Positions 1 to 8,681 of a stretch of 64,000 bases of DNA are shown in pieces. Numbering within the stretch: position 1 is the first letter of the stretch; every line of letters starts with the position of its first letter. This DNA comes from Streptomyces alanosinicus (lineage in GTDB: Bacteria > Actinomycetota > Actinomycetes > Streptomycetales > Streptomycetaceae), in assembly GCF_014650595.1 (NCBI RefSeq), contig NZ_BMVG01000006.1, positions 248,001 to 312,000 on the forward strand, given 5' to 3'. The notes beneath the pieces were generated by a model. The model was not told the origin of the DNA. It did not search any database and saw only the letters and a program-made list of their open reading frames with translations. The position numbers were made by a program, and so were the translations under genes.

Positions 1-47
1 GGCTCAGGCCCGCGCTCACCAGTCCGGTGCGGCTCATCGATCGCATG
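1..47 (-). CDS. Possible start of a leftward gene, cut by the window edge
   Basis: On the minus strand an ATG at 47 opens a frame reading MRSMSRTGLVSAGLS that runs off the left edge. A purine-rich GGGGAG/GGGG stretch lies just upstream and could be the ribosome binding site. Only 15 codons are visible, so no family can be assigned. A second in-frame ATG lies at 37. The position upstream of parAB, on the same strand, fits a downstream gene of the same leftward block, but it could also be non-coding. Confidence 0.3.
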
Positions 48-215
48 GCCCCGACTCCCCACTCAGAGATGCAGATGCTGTCCGGTGGATGCGCCATACC
101 CGTTCGCATCGTATCCACGATGCGATTCGCTCGATACCGCCTCAAAGCAAAGAGCGGGCCGTGTTCCGGTACACACCGGACACAGTCCGCTCCCTGCACA
201 CCAAGAGGGTCAGAC

Positions 216-1316
216 TCAGCCCTCCTGGTCGTCCGCCACTTCCTCCTGCAGTTCCTGGTGCAGCACCGGGCCCTCATCGGGAGCAAGGGTGCCCAGGATC
301 CGCTGGAGATCGTCCACGGAGGCGAACTCGACGGTGATCTTGCCCTTCTTCTGGCCGAGGTCGACCTTCACCCGGGTCTCGAAACGGTCCGACAGACGGG
401 ACGCCAGATCGTTCAGCGCCGGGGAGAGACGAGAGCCGGCGCGCGGCCCCTTGGAGCGCTGCGGCTTCTGGGGCCGCGAGCCCATCAGGGTGACGATCTC
501 CTCGACGGCTCGCACCGACAGCCCCTCGGCCACGATGCGATGAGCCAGCCGGTCCTGCTCCTCGGGGTCCGTCACGGACAGCAGTGCCCGGGCGTGACCG
601 GCGGAGAGGACTCCGGCGGCGACTCGCTTCTGGACCGTCGGCGAGAGCTTCAGCAGACGCAGCGTGTTGGAGACCTGGGGCCGGGAGCGCCCGATCCGGT
701 CGGCCAACTGGTCGTGCGTGCAGTTGAAGTCCTTCAGCAGCTGGTCGTAGGCGGCGGCCTCTTCCAACGGGTTCAGCTGAGCCCGGTGCAGATTCTCCAG
801 CAGCGCGTCCAGAAGGAGCTTCTCGTCCTCCGTGGCCCGGACGATCGCGGGGATGGCATCCAGGCCGGCCTCACGGCACGCGCGCCAGCGGCGCTCGCCC
901 ATGATCAGCTCATAGCGACCGGGCCCCAGCTGCCGTACGACGACGGGCTGCAGGAGGCCGACCTCCTTGATAGAGGTGACCAGCTCGTGCAGCGCATCCT
1001 CGTCGAAGATGTCACGCGGCTGACGCGGGTTGGGCGAGATCGCGTCGAGAGGGATCTCGGCGAAGTGCGCCCCCACCGGAGGAGCGGGCGTGTCCATCAC
1101 GGGGCTTGCCGGTGGCTCCTCGGTTTCATGTGAAACAGGCGGCAGTGTGGCCACCTTCGCAGCGGCCACTCCGCGGTCGCTCGTCAGCACCGGGACGGCT
1201 GCGGGGGAGGTGGAGGCTCCGCCTCCCAACGCGGCCGGAGCCGGGGTCTTCTCGGTCGGGGCAGCGGGGATCAATGCGCCAAGGCCACGGCCCAGCCCCC
1301 TCCGTCGCTCACTCAC
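216..1316 (-). CDS. parB: Chromosome-partitioning protein ParB
   Basis: ParB (366 aa) is the CTPase/DNA clamp that loads at parS, spreads along DNA and, with ParA, segregates the origin; in Streptomyces it compacts origins before sporulation septation. After a low-complexity N-terminal tail (residues 1-85) the ParB/Srx domain carries the GERRWRA motif at residues 140-146. A helix-turn-helix follows at about 198-222 (DQLADRIGRSRPQVSNTLRLL), and a C-terminal dimerisation region ends in acidic residues. The GTG start overlaps the parA stop by 4 nt (GTGA), so the two are translationally coupled. Its own coding sequence contains a one-mismatch parS (1123-1136), translated as VSHET. Confidence 0.96.
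   Translation of the reverse strand: MSERRRGLGRGLGALIPAAPTEKTPAPAALGGGASTSPAAVPVLTSDRGVAAAKVATLPPVSHETEEPPASPVMDTPAPPVGAHFAEIPLDAISPNPRQPRDIFDEDALHELVTSIKEVGLLQPVVVRQLGPGRYELIMGERRWRACREAGLDAIPAIVRATEDEKLLLDALLENLHRAQLNPLEEAAAYDQLLKDFNCTHDQLADRIGRSRPQVSNTLRLLKLSPTVQKRVAAGVLSAGHARALLSVTDPEEQDRLAHRIVAEGLSVRAVEEIVTLMGSRPQKPQRSKGPRAGSRLSPALNDLASRLSDRFETRVKVDLGQKKGKITVEFASVDDLQRILGTLAPDEGPVLHQELQEEVADDQEG
1123..1136. promoter_or_regulatory. Near-parS site inside parB
   Basis: GTTTCATGTGAAAC differs from the perfect palindrome GTTTCACGTGAAAC at one central base. It lies in the parB coding region, about 1.1 kb from the two perfect sites. ParB could bind it weakly, or it may be a decayed site. Confidence 0.55.
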
Positions 1317-2386
1317 TGGATCCCCTCCACCATGCTCGGGTCGTTCTGGGCACCGATATGGGCCTGGCTCGCGTCATAGCTGATGCCGATGCCCTTCAGC
1401 GCGATTTCTCGGGCCGCCTCAAGATACGAGAGGGCACCGCTCGATCCAGGATCGTAAGTCAGCACCGTCTGCCCGTAGCTCGGCGCCTCGGAGATACGGA
1501 CCGAGCGGGGAATGCTCGTCCGCAGCACCTCGTCGCCGAAGTGGGTGCGCACCTCTTCTGCGACTTGGGAGGCGAGACGCGTCCGGCCGTCGTACATGGT
1601 GAGCAGGATGGTCGACACATGCAGCGTGGGGTTGAGGTGCCCCCGCACCAGGTCGACGTTGCGCAGTAGCTGGCCCAGACCCTCCAGTGCGTAGTACTCG
1701 CACTGGATCGGGATGAGGACCTCCTGGCCCGCCACGAGCGCATTGACGGTCAACAGGCCGAGCGAAGGCGGGCAGTCGATGAGGACGTAGTCCAAGGGCT
1801 GTTCGTACGCCTGGATCGCGCGCTCCAGCCGGCTCTCACGGGCAACCAGCGACACCAACTCGATCTCCGCACCGGCGAGATCGATGGTGGCGGGAGCACA
1901 GAAGAGACCTTCCACGTCAGGGACGGGTTGGACGACCTCGGCGAGGGGCTTACTCTCCACCAACACGTCGTAGATGGAAGGAACTTCTGCGTGGTGGTCG
2001 ATCCCGAGGGCCGTGGATGCGTTGCCCTGTGGGTCGAGGTCGATCACCAGGACGCGGGCCCCGTGCAGAGCCAGCGAGGCGGCAAGATTGACGGTCGTCG
2101 TCGTCTTGCCGACGCCGCCCTTCTGGTTGGCGACCACGATGACTCGGGTCTGCTCCGGTCGCGGCAGACCTTCGCCGGCGCGGCCGAGAGCCTCTACCGC
2201 CAGTTGGGCCGCACGGCCGATGGGAGTGTCGTCCATCGGAGGCGGTGTTTCACGTGAAACATCCGCCCCCATCGACTCGGTACGGGGACCGGGGACCGGA
2301 TCGGTCATCGGTCCCGCGATGTTGGCGTCGGACCGCAAGGATTCACTCTCCTCGACTTCAGGCTCGCAATGAACAGAGCCTCCCAT
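1313..2386 (-). CDS. parA: Chromosome-partitioning ATPase ParA
   Basis: ParA is a Walker-type ATPase that works with ParB-parS in origin segregation and polar anchoring. From the ATG at 2386 the protein has 357 aa. The deviant Walker A motif KGGVGKTT is at residues 89-96, followed by DLDPQGNAS and the DCPPSLG switch motif. The frame stays open upstream to a GTG at 2596, which would give 427 aa. I prefer 2386 because the upstream extension is low-complexity and contains parS and DnaA-box-like sequences, and because 357 aa matches the length I recall for Streptomyces ParA. The stop overlaps the parB start. Confidence 0.93.
   Translation of the reverse strand: MGGSVHCEPEVEESESLRSDANIAGPMTDPVPGPRTESMGADVSRETPPPMDDTPIGRAAQLAVEALGRAGEGLPRPEQTRVIVVANQKGGVGKTTTTVNLAASLALHGARVLVIDLDPQGNASTALGIDHHAEVPSIYDVLVESKPLAEVVQPVPDVEGLFCAPATIDLAGAEIELVSLVARESRLERAIQAYEQPLDYVLIDCPPSLGLLTVNALVAGQEVLIPIQCEYYALEGLGQLLRNVDLVRGHLNPTLHVSTILLTMYDGRTRLASQVAEEVRTHFGDEVLRTSIPRSVRISEAPSYGQTVLTYDPGSSGALSYLEAAREIALKGIGISYDASQAHIGAQNDPSMVEGIQ
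2247..2260. promoter_or_regulatory. parS: parS site (perfect)
   Basis: Perfect 14-bp palindrome GTTTCACGTGAAAC, the consensus ParB-binding site. It lies within the parA coding region, where it is translated as part of VSRET. Confidence 0.95.
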
Positions 2387-2748
2387 GCCTTCGGGGTCGT
2401 GAACCAGTGAGGCCTGGTGTTCTGTGGAGAAATCCACCTCTGTGGACAACACCGTGCCCCGAGAGAGGGACGGAGCGGCCTGCAAAGCGGGTTTCTCTCC
2501 CAGAGAACCGAGAGGCTTGCGGTCGCGAGGTTCGGCCGCGGCGCGGCCGCGACTGATGATGCCGTGCAGCAGTGAGCGACGTTTCACGTGAAACACGATG
2601 CACAGCGACGGCGACCGAACCTTCGCGACACTCCGGCCTGCGTAGGTTTGGCAGCTTGTGTGGAGTACGTCTCGTCGTCAGGACGGATCAGAGGCGCCCA
2701 CGCCTGGCGGCAGCACGGGCGCCTCCCTCGGGCTCAGCGATCCCGCAG
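2387..2748. other. parA-rsmG gap with parS and DnaA-box-like sites
   Basis: With the short parA start, these 362 bp hold the parAB promoter region. Visible elements are a perfect parS at 2581-2594 and two minus-strand DnaA-box-like 9-mers, TTGTCCACA (2441-2449) and TTCTCCACA (2423-2431). The minus-strand frame is open across much of the gap, so part may be translated if parA starts at 2596. Confidence 0.6.
2581..2594. promoter_or_regulatory. parS: parS site (perfect)
   Basis: A second perfect GTTTCACGTGAAAC, 334 bp from the one in parA, at the upstream edge of the parA frame. ParB binding here could also influence parAB transcription. Confidence 0.95.
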
Positions 2749-3465
2749 TCACCGGCGCCGACGAAGGCGGCCCGTTCGGGCCGCCTTCGCCCGCTTGGCC
2801 GCGAACCGCACACCGCCGGGGCTCTCGCCGACCTCGACCCGCACGACGGTGGACAGCGGATCCACCACGCCCTCGCCCACATGCAGGACGGACGTCTCCA
2901 CCGCACCGAGCTTGCTCAGTGCCGTGGCCGCGGCCTTCAGCTCCTCCTCGGCGGTGTCCCCCTTGAGGGCGAGCATCTCACCGTAGGGGCGCAGCAGCGG
3001 GATGCCCCAGGCGGCCAGCCGGTCCAGCGGGGCCACGGCACGGGCGGTCACCACATGGACCGGCGGGAGCTTGCCCAGAACCTCCTCGGCGCGGCCCCGT
3101 ACGACGGTGACGTGGTCCAGGCCGAGCAGCTCGACGACCTCGGTGAGGAAGGTGGTGCGCCGCAGCAGCGGCTCCAACAGGGTGATGTTCAGGTCGTCGC
3201 GGACCAGGGCCAGTGGAATGCCCGGCAGCCCGGCACCGGAGCCGACATCGCAGACCGTCACTCCCTCGGGGACGGCCTCGGAGAGCACCGCGCAGTTCAG
3301 CAGGTGCCGCTCCCACAGGCGGGGTACTTCCCGCGGGCCGATCAGGCCGCGCTGCACGCCCGCCTCGGCGAGCAGCTCCGCGTAGCGGACCGCATCGGCG
3401 AAGCGATCACCAAACACTTCCCGCGCCTGTTCGGGCGCGGGGGGAAGCTCCGCTGCCTCCGTCAC
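2749..3465 (-). CDS. rsmG: 16S rRNA (guanine-527-N7)-methyltransferase RsmG
   Basis: RsmG (GidB) methylates G527 of 16S rRNA using S-adenosylmethionine; in actinobacteria its loss gives low-level streptomycin resistance. The protein has 238 aa from the GTG at 3465, chosen because AAGGA lies about 10 nt upstream and the sequence begins VTEAAELPPAPEQA. A start at 3504 would add 13 residues. The SAM-binding motif CDVGSGAGLPGIPLA and the later ARAVAPL segment identify the family. The C-terminus is basic (KRAKAARTGRLRRRR). It lies downstream of jag, separated by a hairpin. Confidence 0.93.
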   Translation of the reverse strand: MTEAAELPPAPEQAREVFGDRFADAVRYAELLAEAGVQRGLIGPREVPRLWERHLLNCAVLSEAVPEGVTVCDVGSGAGLPGIPLALVRDDLNITLLEPLLRRTTFLTEVVELLGLDHVTVVRGRAEEVLGKLPPVHVVTARAVAPLDRLAAWGIPLLRPYGEMLALKGDTAEEELKAAATALSKLGAVETSVLHVGEGVVDPLSTVVRVEVGESPGGVRFAAKRAKAARTGRLRRRR

Positions 3466-3536
3466 GGGGACCGTCCTTCCGTACAGCGCCGGCGCTTCGC
3501 GCACCGGCCACCAGAACTACCAGGCTGACAAAGTTC

Positions 3537-3563
3537 GGCCCCGTCTGCTCTACAGACGGGGCC
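3537..3563 (-). terminator. Hairpin between jag and rsmG
   Basis: An 11-bp perfect stem (GGCCCCGTCTG / CAGACGGGGCC) with a 5-nt loop, followed on the minus strand by AACTTTGTC. It probably attenuates read-through from jag into rsmG rather than ending the operon fully. Confidence 0.65.
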
Positions 3564-3582
3564 GGTGGAACGTGGGAGCCGA

Positions 3583-4095
3583 TCAGGCGGGCAGCACGAC
3601 GACGAACCGCTGCGGTTCCTCGCCCTCGGACTCGCTGCGCAGTCCCGCGGCCTTGACCGCGTCGTGCACGACCTTGCGCTCGAACGGGGTCATCGGCTTG
3701 AGCTTCACGGGCTCGCCAGTGTTCTTGACCTCAGCAGCGGCCTTGGCACCGATCTCGGACAGCTCGGCCCGCTTCTTGGCCCGGTACCCCGCGATGTCCA
3801 GCATCAGCCGGCTGCGGTCGCCGGTCTCCCGGTGCACGGCCAGGCGCGTCAGCTCCTGGAGTGCCTCCAGCACCTCGCCGTCCCGGCCGACCAGCTTCTG
3901 CAGGTCCCGGGTGCTGGTGTCGCTGATGATCGACACGGAGGCGCGATCGGCCTCGACGTCCATGTCGATGTCGCCGTCGAGGTCGGCGATGTCCAGCAGA
4001 CCCTCCAGGTAGTCCGCCGCGATCTCACCCTCCTGCTCCAGGCGGGTCAGGGTGTCTGCACCCTCGGCAGCGGCGGAGGTGGTGCCTTCCGTCAC
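3583..4095 (-). CDS. jag: Jag/KhpB RNA-binding protein (KH and R3H domains)
   Basis: Single-stranded nucleic-acid-binding protein of 170 aa with a GTG start. The KH-like domain (about residues 50-100, with LVGRDGEVLEALQELTRLAV) is followed by an R3H domain. In the R3H domain the sequence RAELSEIGAKAA and the later MTPFERKVVHDAV are characteristic. The acidic N-terminus resembles other actinobacterial Jag proteins, which lack the long Jag_N domain of Firmicutes. It sits immediately downstream of yidC, as in most bacteria with this cluster. Confidence 0.92.
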   Translation of the reverse strand: MTEGTTSAAAEGADTLTRLEQEGEIAADYLEGLLDIADLDGDIDMDVEADRASVSIISDTSTRDLQKLVGRDGEVLEALQELTRLAVHRETGDRSRLMLDIAGYRAKKRAELSEIGAKAAAEVKNTGEPVKLKPMTPFERKVVHDAVKAAGLRSESEGEEPQRFVVVLPA

Positions 4096-4110
4096 GGGAT
4101 GGGCTCCTTC

Positions 4111-5388
4111 TTACTTCTTGGACGGGGACTTGGGCCGCTGCGGGCCACCCTTGCGCTGGCCGGACTGGGCCTTGCTACGGGTGCCGGAGCCGGGCTTCTC
4201 GGTCTGCTGGGCAGCGGCGGGCTTGGCGTCCTGCGGCTCGTCGGACTTCTCCAGCGAGGTGGACGAGCCCGCCTGCTTGGGCCCGGTCTGACGCTGAGCC
4301 TTGGACTGGCGCTTGGGCTGCTGACGCCGGGCGGCGGCGCCGGCCGCGGTCGCCGAGGTGGTCTCCACGCCGTCCTCGGTCTGTGCCGCTTCCTGGGCCA
4401 CGCTCTTCGCCACGGTGCCGTCGGCCTGGGCGGCGAGGCCGGCCTTGTTCAGCGCGTTGATGAACTTGCGCTCGAACTCGTTGCGGTCCCGGCCCTTGGC
4501 GACGAGCGCCTTGACGATGGTCTTCTCGCTGCGGCGACGGACCTTGCCGGTGTGCGTGACGTGCTTCGTCAGGCGCTCCAGATAGGCGGCCTGGGCCTTG
4601 GAACCCGGGGTCGGGTTGTTGCGGATGACGTACATCTGCTGGCCCATGGTCCACACGTTGGTGGTCAGCCAGTAGACAAGGACACCGACCGGGAAGTTGA
4701 TACCGAAGACGGCGAACATCACCGGGAAGACGTACATCAGCATCTTCTGCTGCTGCATGAACGGCGTCTTCACCGTGGTGTCGACGTTCTTCGTCATCAG
4801 CTGGCGCTGCGTGTAGAACTGCGAGGCCGACATCAGGACGATCATGATCGCGGTGACGACCCGGACATCGGTCAGGGTGGCGCCCAGGGCGGCGACCTTG
4901 TCCGAGCTGTCCGTGAACTTCGCGGCGAGCGGGGCACCGAAGATGTGCGCCTTACGGGCGCTGTCGAGCAGCGGCTTGTTGATGACGCCGATGGTCGAGC
5001 CCGTCGCGATGCCGTTGAGCACGTGGTACAGGGCGAAGAAGAACGGGGACTGCGCCAGGATGGGAAGGCACGAGGAGAGCGGGTTGGTGCCCGTCTCCTT
5101 GTACAGCTTCATCATCTCTTCGGACTGGCGCTGCTTGTCGTTCTTGTAGCGCTCCTGGATCTTCTTCATCTCCGGCTGGAGCGTCTGCATCGCACGCGTC
5201 GACTTGATCTGCTTCACGAAGAGCGGGATCAGGCAGATGCGGATCAGGATCACCAGGGACACGATGGACAGGCCCCAGGCCCACCCGGTGTTGGGGCCGA
5301 AGATGGCGCCGTACACCGTGTGGAACTGGACGATGACCCAGGAGACGGGTGTGGTGATGAAGCTGAAGAGGCTGGCAATCGTGTCCAC
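4111..5388 (-). CDS. yidC: Membrane protein insertase YidC (Oxa1 family)
   Basis: YidC inserts and folds inner-membrane proteins, alone or with SecYEG. The 425-aa protein has an N-terminal membrane anchor (MDTIASLFSFITTPVSWVI), the 60KD_IMP/Oxa1 core with a helix at about residues 38-57 and the cytoplasmic loop ending TNPLSSCLPILAQ, and several more membrane helices. The C-terminal tail of about 170 residues is basic and rich in Ala and Gln, a common ribosome-binding type of extension. The gene lies 3 nt from yidD and 15 nt from jag, consistent with one operon. Confidence 0.95.
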   Translation of the reverse strand: MDTIASLFSFITTPVSWVIVQFHTVYGAIFGPNTGWAWGLSIVSLVILIRICLIPLFVKQIKSTRAMQTLQPEMKKIQERYKNDKQRQSEEMMKLYKETGTNPLSSCLPILAQSPFFFALYHVLNGIATGSTIGVINKPLLDSARKAHIFGAPLAAKFTDSSDKVAALGATLTDVRVVTAIMIVLMSASQFYTQRQLMTKNVDTTVKTPFMQQQKMLMYVFPVMFAVFGINFPVGVLVYWLTTNVWTMGQQMYVIRNNPTPGSKAQAAYLERLTKHVTHTGKVRRRSEKTIVKALVAKGRDRNEFERKFINALNKAGLAAQADGTVAKSVAQEAAQTEDGVETTSATAAGAAARRQQPKRQSKAQRQTGPKQAGSSTSLEKSDEPQDAKPAAAQQTEKPGSGTRSKAQSGQRKGGPQRPKSPSKK

Positions 5389-5391
5389 TAA

Positions 5392-5766
5392 TCATGCTCC
5401 TTGGGCATGGGACGAGGTCTCTGCGGCCGGGCTCGGAGGAAGCTCGGAAGACGACTTCTCGGGCTTCGCTTCGATGGCCGGTTCGGCGGCGGAGGGCCCG
5501 CCCTTGCGTGCGCGCCATGCGTTGCGCAGCATTTCGTGCCACCGGGGGCGCTTGCGCGGCGGAACATGATCCACACCGCCCAGCGACCACGGATTGCACC
5601 GGAGGATGCGCCAGGCGGTCAGTGCCGTTCCCTTGATCGCACCGTGCCGGTCGATGGCCGTGTAGCCGTAGTGGGAGCACGACGGGTAGTACTTGCACAC
5701 CGGCCCCAGCAGTGGACTGATCGTCCACTGGTACAGCTTGATCAGAGCCAGCAGCGGGTACTTCAT
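5392..5766 (-). CDS. yidD: Membrane protein insertion efficiency factor YidD
   Basis: Small membrane-associated protein that aids YidC-dependent insertion. Within 124 aa it has the family core: LIKLYQWTISPLLGPVCKYY, PSCSHYGYTAI and RILRCNPWSLGG. The C-terminal extension after residue 85 is Pro/Ser/Lys-rich and not part of the family core. Its start overlaps the rnpA stop by 4 nt, so translation is probably coupled. Confidence 0.95.
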   Translation of the reverse strand: MKYPLLALIKLYQWTISPLLGPVCKYYPSCSHYGYTAIDRHGAIKGTALTAWRILRCNPWSLGGVDHVPPRKRPRWHEMLRNAWRARKGGPSAAEPAIEAKPEKSSSELPPSPAAETSSHAQGA

Positions 5767-6134
5767 CGCGCGCCCCCTCCCAGCAGCCGCTGAAGAGCGG
5801 CGTCCAGGTCTCGGGCCAGCTGTGCATGGTCTGCGTCGCCCGCTCCGGGCAGCGCTCGTACGACTACCAGGCTACCGGGGGGGAACAGGGCGATACGGTC
5901 ACGCATCAGATGGCGCAGTCTGCGCTTCACTGTGTTGCGCACGACCGCGCCACCCACCGCCTTGCTCACGACGAAACCCGCACGCGTCGGGGGAGCGCTC
6001 TCCCCAGGCGCGTGCGGGTCCGTGGCACCGCTACGAAGGTGGACGACGAGAGTCGGGCGTCCTGCCCGGCGTCCTCGTCGGACCGCGGTCGCGAAGTCCT
6101 CGCGCCGCCTCAGCCGATGCTCGGTAGGCAGCAC
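5763..6134 (-). CDS. rnpA: Ribonuclease P protein component
   Basis: Protein subunit of RNase P, which with M1 RNA removes 5' leaders from tRNA precursors. The 123-aa sequence starts MLPTEHRLRRREDFATAVRRG and carries the RNR-type motif region VVRNTVKRRLRHLMRD typical of RnpA. It follows rpmH closely and overlaps yidD, the standard order in this cluster. Confidence 0.96.
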   Translation of the reverse strand: MLPTEHRLRRREDFATAVRRGRRAGRPTLVVHLRSGATDPHAPGESAPPTRAGFVVSKAVGGAVVRNTVKRRLRHLMRDRIALFPPGSLVVVRALPGAGDADHAQLARDLDAALQRLLGGGAR

Positions 6135-6155
6135 GACGTCATGACCTGATCGGGA

Positions 6156-6293
6156 TCAGGCGGACAGGCTGGCGCGACCCTTGGCACGACGGTTCGCGAG
6201 AATCGCGCGGCCGGCACGGGTACGCATCCGCAGGCGGAAGCCGTGGGTCTTCGCGCGACGACGGTTGTTCGGCTGGAAGGTGCGCTTGCTCAC
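6156..6293 (-). CDS. rpmH: 50S ribosomal protein L34
   Basis: A 45-aa, very basic protein beginning MSKRTFQPNNRRRAKTHGF and ending RRAKGRASLSA, the complete L34 sequence. It starts with GTG at 6293 and stops at 6156. It is the first gene of the leftward cluster and is divergent from dnaA, so its promoter lies in the 6294-6689 gap. Confidence 0.97.
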   Translation of the reverse strand: MSKRTFQPNNRRRAKTHGFRLRMRTRAGRAILANRRAKGRASLSA

Positions 6294-6689
6294 TCGGGGG
6301 CTCCAGAAATCAAATCGGTGGTGGCGGGTGCCGTCCTGGCTGTCACCGTGCGCCCACGAGTAGCTCGCGTCACGCCCGAGTGCACCGCTTCCCGATCACC
6401 TGAAGTGACCTGTGCCCTTCGGAGGCAGGCGGCAGCAGCCATCGACAACTCGACCTGGTTACGGTACGCGGGGCTACGCCATCCGGTCAAACCGAGGGTC
6501 ACGGAGAGACACTATCCACAGGCTGGGGACAACAACTTGAACCGTACCCGCCGCGCTGACTACCGTGGCTGAACTCCGATTCGTTCTTTTGTCCCCCGCC
6601 CCGGCGGGTTTGACCCAGCGACCACCCGACGTACACCCCGACCCGTCCCGCGATCACACGTTCGTGGGACCTGTGAGAGAGCGTGCCCT
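6294..6689. promoter_or_regulatory. Divergent rpmH / dnaA promoter region
   Basis: This 396-bp gap carries promoters for rpmH (leftward) and dnaA (rightward). A candidate dnaA promoter is TTGACC (6610-6615) and TACACC (6632-6637) with a 16-bp spacer. A DnaA-box-like CTATCCACA (6512-6520) is followed by TGGGGACAA, the reverse complement of TTGTCCCCA. This arrangement would allow DnaA autoregulation, which is known in Streptomyces. No additional gene is evident. Confidence 0.6.
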
Positions 6690-8681
6690 GTGGCTGACGT
6701 ACCTGCCGATCTTGCCGCAGTGTGGCCACGAGTACTGGAGCAGCTCCTCGGAGAGGGCCGCGGTCAGGGTGTCGAGGTGAAGGACGAGCACTGGATCCGG
6801 CGCTGCCAGCCGCTCGCGCTGGTGGCGGACACCGCCCTGCTCGCCGTACCGAACGAATTTGCGAAGGGCGTACTGGAGGGCCGTCTCGCACCGATCGTCA
6901 GCGAGACGCTGAGCCGCGAGTGCGGCCGCCCCATCCGTATCGCGATCACCGTGGACGACTCCGCGGGCGAGCCGCCGGCTCCCGCGGCACCGGTGCAGCA
7001 GGCGCCCAAGCCGCGCTACGAAGAGCCAGAGCTGCCGTCAGGACCATACGAGGGCTACGGCCGCCACCGCGCCGCCGACCAGCCCCCGGCCGAGCAGCAG
7101 CCCCGTCCCGACCAGCTGCCCCCCGGCCGCCCCGACCAGCTGCCCGTCGTACGCCCGGCGTACCCGTCCGAGTACCAGCGCCGTGAGCCCGGCAGCTGGC
7201 CGCGCCCCGGACAGGACGAGTACGGCTGGCAGCAGCCGCGGCTCGGCTTCCCCGAGCGCGACCCGTACGCCTCCCCGTCGTCCCAGGACACCTACGGCTC
7301 CGGCCCGGACACCTACGGCTCGCCGTCGTCGGACTACCGCCCGCAGGGCATGGACCGGCCCTCGTACGAACAGCAGCGCGCCGAGTACGACAGCCCCCGC
7401 GGCGAGTACGACAAGCCGCGCGGGGACTACGACTCCGGGCGAGCGGACTACGACTCCGGGCGTTCCGAGTACGACCCGTCCCGGACCGATTACGACCAGC
7501 GCGACCCCGTCCGCCGTGACCTTCCGGAGCAGCCGTCGCCCGGTGGCCCGGCGCACCGTGGCGCCCCCGGGCGCCCGGACCTGCCCACGACCGGCGCTCC
7601 CGGCCCGCTGGCCGCAAAGCCGGCGCCGGCGAGCGGTCCCGGCGAGCCCACGGCACGCCTGAACCCGAAGTACCTCTTCGACACGTTCGTCATCGGCGCC
7701 TCCAACCGGTTCGCACACGCGGCCGCGGTGGCCGTCGCCGAGGCACCGGCCAAGGCGTACAACCCGCTGTTCATCTACGGGGAGTCGGGGCTCGGCAAGA
7801 CGCACCTGCTGCACGCCATCGGGCACTACGCGCGCAGCCTCTACCCGGGCACGCGTGTGCGGTACGTCAGCTCGGAGGAGTTCACCAACGAGTTCATCAA
7901 CTCCATCCGCGACGGCAAGGGCGACAGCTTCCGCAAGCGGTACCGCGAGATGGACATCCTGCTCGTCGACGACATCCAGTTCCTCGCGGACAAGGAGTCG
8001 ACGCAGGAGGAGTTCTTCCACACCTTCAACACGCTCCACAACGCCAACAAACAGATCGTGCTGTCCTCCGACCGGCCGCCCAAGCAGCTGGTCACGCTGG
8101 AGGACCGGCTGCGGAACCGTTTCGAGTGGGGCCTGATCACCGACGTGCAGCCGCCCGAGCTGGAGACGCGCATCGCGATCCTGCGCAAGAAGGCGGTGCA
8201 GGAGCAGCTCAACGCCCCGCCGGAGGTACTGGAGTTCATCGCCTCCCGGATCTCGCGGAACATCCGTGAGCTGGAGGGGGCACTGATCCGGGTGACGGCG
8301 TTCGCGTCGCTCAACCGGCAGCCGGTGGACCTGGGCCTGACGGAGATCGTCCTGAAGGACCTGATCCCGGGCGGCGAGGACAGCGCGCCCGAGATCACGG
8401 CGACGGCCATCATGGGGGCCACCGCCGACTATTTCGGGCTGACGGTGGAGGACCTGTGCGGCACCTCGCGCGGCCGCGCGCTGGTCACCGCCCGGCAGAT
8501 CGCCATGTACCTGTGCCGTGAGCTGACGGATCTGTCGCTGCCGAAGATCGGGGCGCAGTTCGGCGGGCGGGACCATACGACCGTCATGCACGCCGATCGC
8601 AAGATCCGTGCGCTGATGGCCGAGCGGCGGTCGATCTACAACCAGGTCACCGAGCTGACGAACCGCATCAAGAACGGGTGA
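6690..8681 (+). CDS. dnaA: Chromosomal replication initiator protein DnaA
   Basis: DnaA binds DnaA boxes at oriC and opens the duplex. The 663-aa protein starts with GTG. Domain I lies at about residues 1-90 (WPRVLEQLLGEGRGQGVEVK onward). A long Pro/Gln/Asp/Tyr-rich domain II linker runs from about 90 to 320, as expected for Streptomyces. The AAA+ domain follows, with Walker A GESGLGKT at 364-371 and Walker B ILLVDDIQFL. Domain IV has the box-binding signature around residues 618-636 (GGRDHTTVMHA). The linker includes a run of short YD-containing repeats at about 232-271. A strong terminator follows the gene. Confidence 0.98.
   Translation: MADVPADLAAVWPRVLEQLLGEGRGQGVEVKDEHWIRRCQPLALVADTALLAVPNEFAKGVLEGRLAPIVSETLSRECGRPIRIAITVDDSAGEPPAPAAPVQQAPKPRYEEPELPSGPYEGYGRHRAADQPPAEQQPRPDQLPPGRPDQLPVVRPAYPSEYQRREPGSWPRPGQDEYGWQQPRLGFPERDPYASPSSQDTYGSGPDTYGSPSSDYRPQGMDRPSYEQQRAEYDSPRGEYDKPRGDYDSGRADYDSGRSEYDPSRTDYDQRDPVRRDLPEQPSPGGPAHRGAPGRPDLPTTGAPGPLAAKPAPASGPGEPTARLNPKYLFDTFVIGASNRFAHAAAVAVAEAPAKAYNPLFIYGESGLGKTHLLHAIGHYARSLYPGTRVRYVSSEEFTNEFINSIRDGKGDSFRKRYREMDILLVDDIQFLADKESTQEEFFHTFNTLHNANKQIVLSSDRPPKQLVTLEDRLRNRFEWGLITDVQPPELETRIAILRKKAVQEQLNAPPEVLEFIASRISRNIRELEGALIRVTAFASLNRQPVDLGLTEIVLKDLIPGGEDSAPEITATAIMGATADYFGLTVEDLCGTSRGRALVTARQIAMYLCRELTDLSLPKIGAQFGGRDHTTVMHADRKIRALMAERRSIYNQVTELTNRIKNG

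Noticed and set aside
2387..2596. N-terminal extension of ParA to 2596
   Set aside because: The extension is low-complexity, includes parS and DnaA boxes, and the shorter form matches the known length; kept as an alternative only.
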